Both the position numbers and the translations under genes were made by a program. A DNA stretch of 13,955 nt, from the NCBI GenBank assembly GCA_963582935.1, contig CAUZSH010000055.1:1-13955 (forward strand), read 5' to 3'. The DNA comes from CAUZSH01 sp963582935 (GTDB taxonomy: Bacteria > Pseudomonadota > Gammaproteobacteria > Francisellales > Francisellaceae). The stretch's first letter is position 1. Every line of letters begins with the position of its first letter. The notes below the pieces were generated by a model, which was given only the letters and a program-made list of their open reading frames with translations, made no database searches and was not told where the DNA came from. This document shows positions 13,634-13,955 of the stretch, piece by piece.

Positions 13634-13955
13634 TTAGGCTACATTTTTAAATTTAGCCGCCAAATGGGGCTTCCCTTCATACTGAGACATGTCTAAATTT
13701 GTCATATGTTTTTTTGAACTTCTAAGCTCATAAATGCCCATCAAATCATTGGACATTTTTTCATACGCTTCTTTAGGGTTGTCTGAGTATATGAGCTCTT
13801 TTACTGAATCTAGAAATGCTTCTACTTTTATTCGGTTCGTAAGGCTTCCAACAGTTCCTGCCTGAAGCTTAGCATCAATCAAGGCTGATTGGTCCTCATG
13901 GAAGAATAAGGAGTGGTCAACCAGCAGGCTCAAGATCAAGCCTCTGCGAGATCCG
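13634..13955 (-). CDS. Unrecognised protein, C-terminal part (runs off the window)
   Basis: The minus-strand frame is open from the right edge to a TAA at 13636-13634, giving 106 visible residues, so the 5' end lies outside the window. The visible part is mostly helical and charged. Segments include LVDHSLFFHEDQSALIDAK, VEAFLDSVKELIYSDNPKEA and YEKMSNDLMGIYELRSSKKH, with a basic tail GKPHLAAKFKNVA. There is no membrane segment, signal peptide or Cys. The codon pattern and length make it more likely real than chance, but I recognise no family. The neighbouring exported peptide ends 4 nt away with no terminator between the convergent genes. Confidence 0.5.
   Translation of the reverse strand, partial: GSRRGLILSLLVDHSLFFHEDQSALIDAKLQAGTVGSLTNRIKVEAFLDSVKELIYSDNPKEAYEKMSNDLMGIYELRSSKKHMTNLDMSQYEGKPHLAAKFKNVA

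Noticed and set aside
1..13955. tRNA, rRNA, CRISPR arrays, insertion sequences and attachment sites
   Set aside because: No cloverleaf, repeat-spacer array, transposase motif or terminal repeat was visible on reading both strands.

Overview
The window is an AT-rich chromosomal segment, most likely from a gammaproteobacterium. The evidence is an LpoB-type activator lipoprotein beside a COG3014-type lipoprotein, a PhaR polyhydroxyalkanoate regulator, a YgfX-like pseudogene, and enterobacterial-like UvrA, transaldolase B and Nif3/YbgI. Genus and species cannot be told from the sequence alone. No tRNA, rRNA, CRISPR array or recognisable insertion sequence was seen.

Left part (1-4041, all + strand): the C-terminal two thirds of a membrane sensor histidine kinase, with an in-frame TAG in the first three bases of the window. 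A three-gene envelope cluster follows: an LpoB-like outer-membrane lipoprotein, a periplasmic CsgG-type protein with an N-terminal LPP20/FlgT-like part, and a COG3014-type lipoprotein with helical repeats. They have short spacers and probably form one transcription unit and one envelope complex.

Middle part (4042-11445): uvrA (+), complete, with both ATPase modules and both zinc modules. A minus-strand operon follows, tal -> ispG -> aminopeptidase P, with gaps of 43 and 35 nt. In all three genes the Shine-Dalgarno position supports a start downstream of the longest possible one. Between aminopeptidase P and uvrA lies a 234-nt spacer holding a promoter-like element, a good ribosome site and a tiny overlapping ORF pair.

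Right part (11446-13955): a Nif3/YbgI-family metal protein and phaR on the + strand. Convergent to phaR is a decayed ygfX-like gene, broken once at a T8 run and once by an in-frame TGA. Beyond it are a 42-codon ORF (-), a 33-codon exported peptide (+) that looks truncated, and the C-terminal end of an unrecognised protein (-) running off the window. This last kilobase looks like an accessory or eroding region, in contrast to the intact housekeeping genes to its left.

The least explained items are the three-gene lipoprotein module, the broken YgfX-like gene, and the small secreted peptide facing a small divergent gene across two inverted repeats. No clearly new multi-gene system (defence, secretion or similar) can be supported from the sequence alone.
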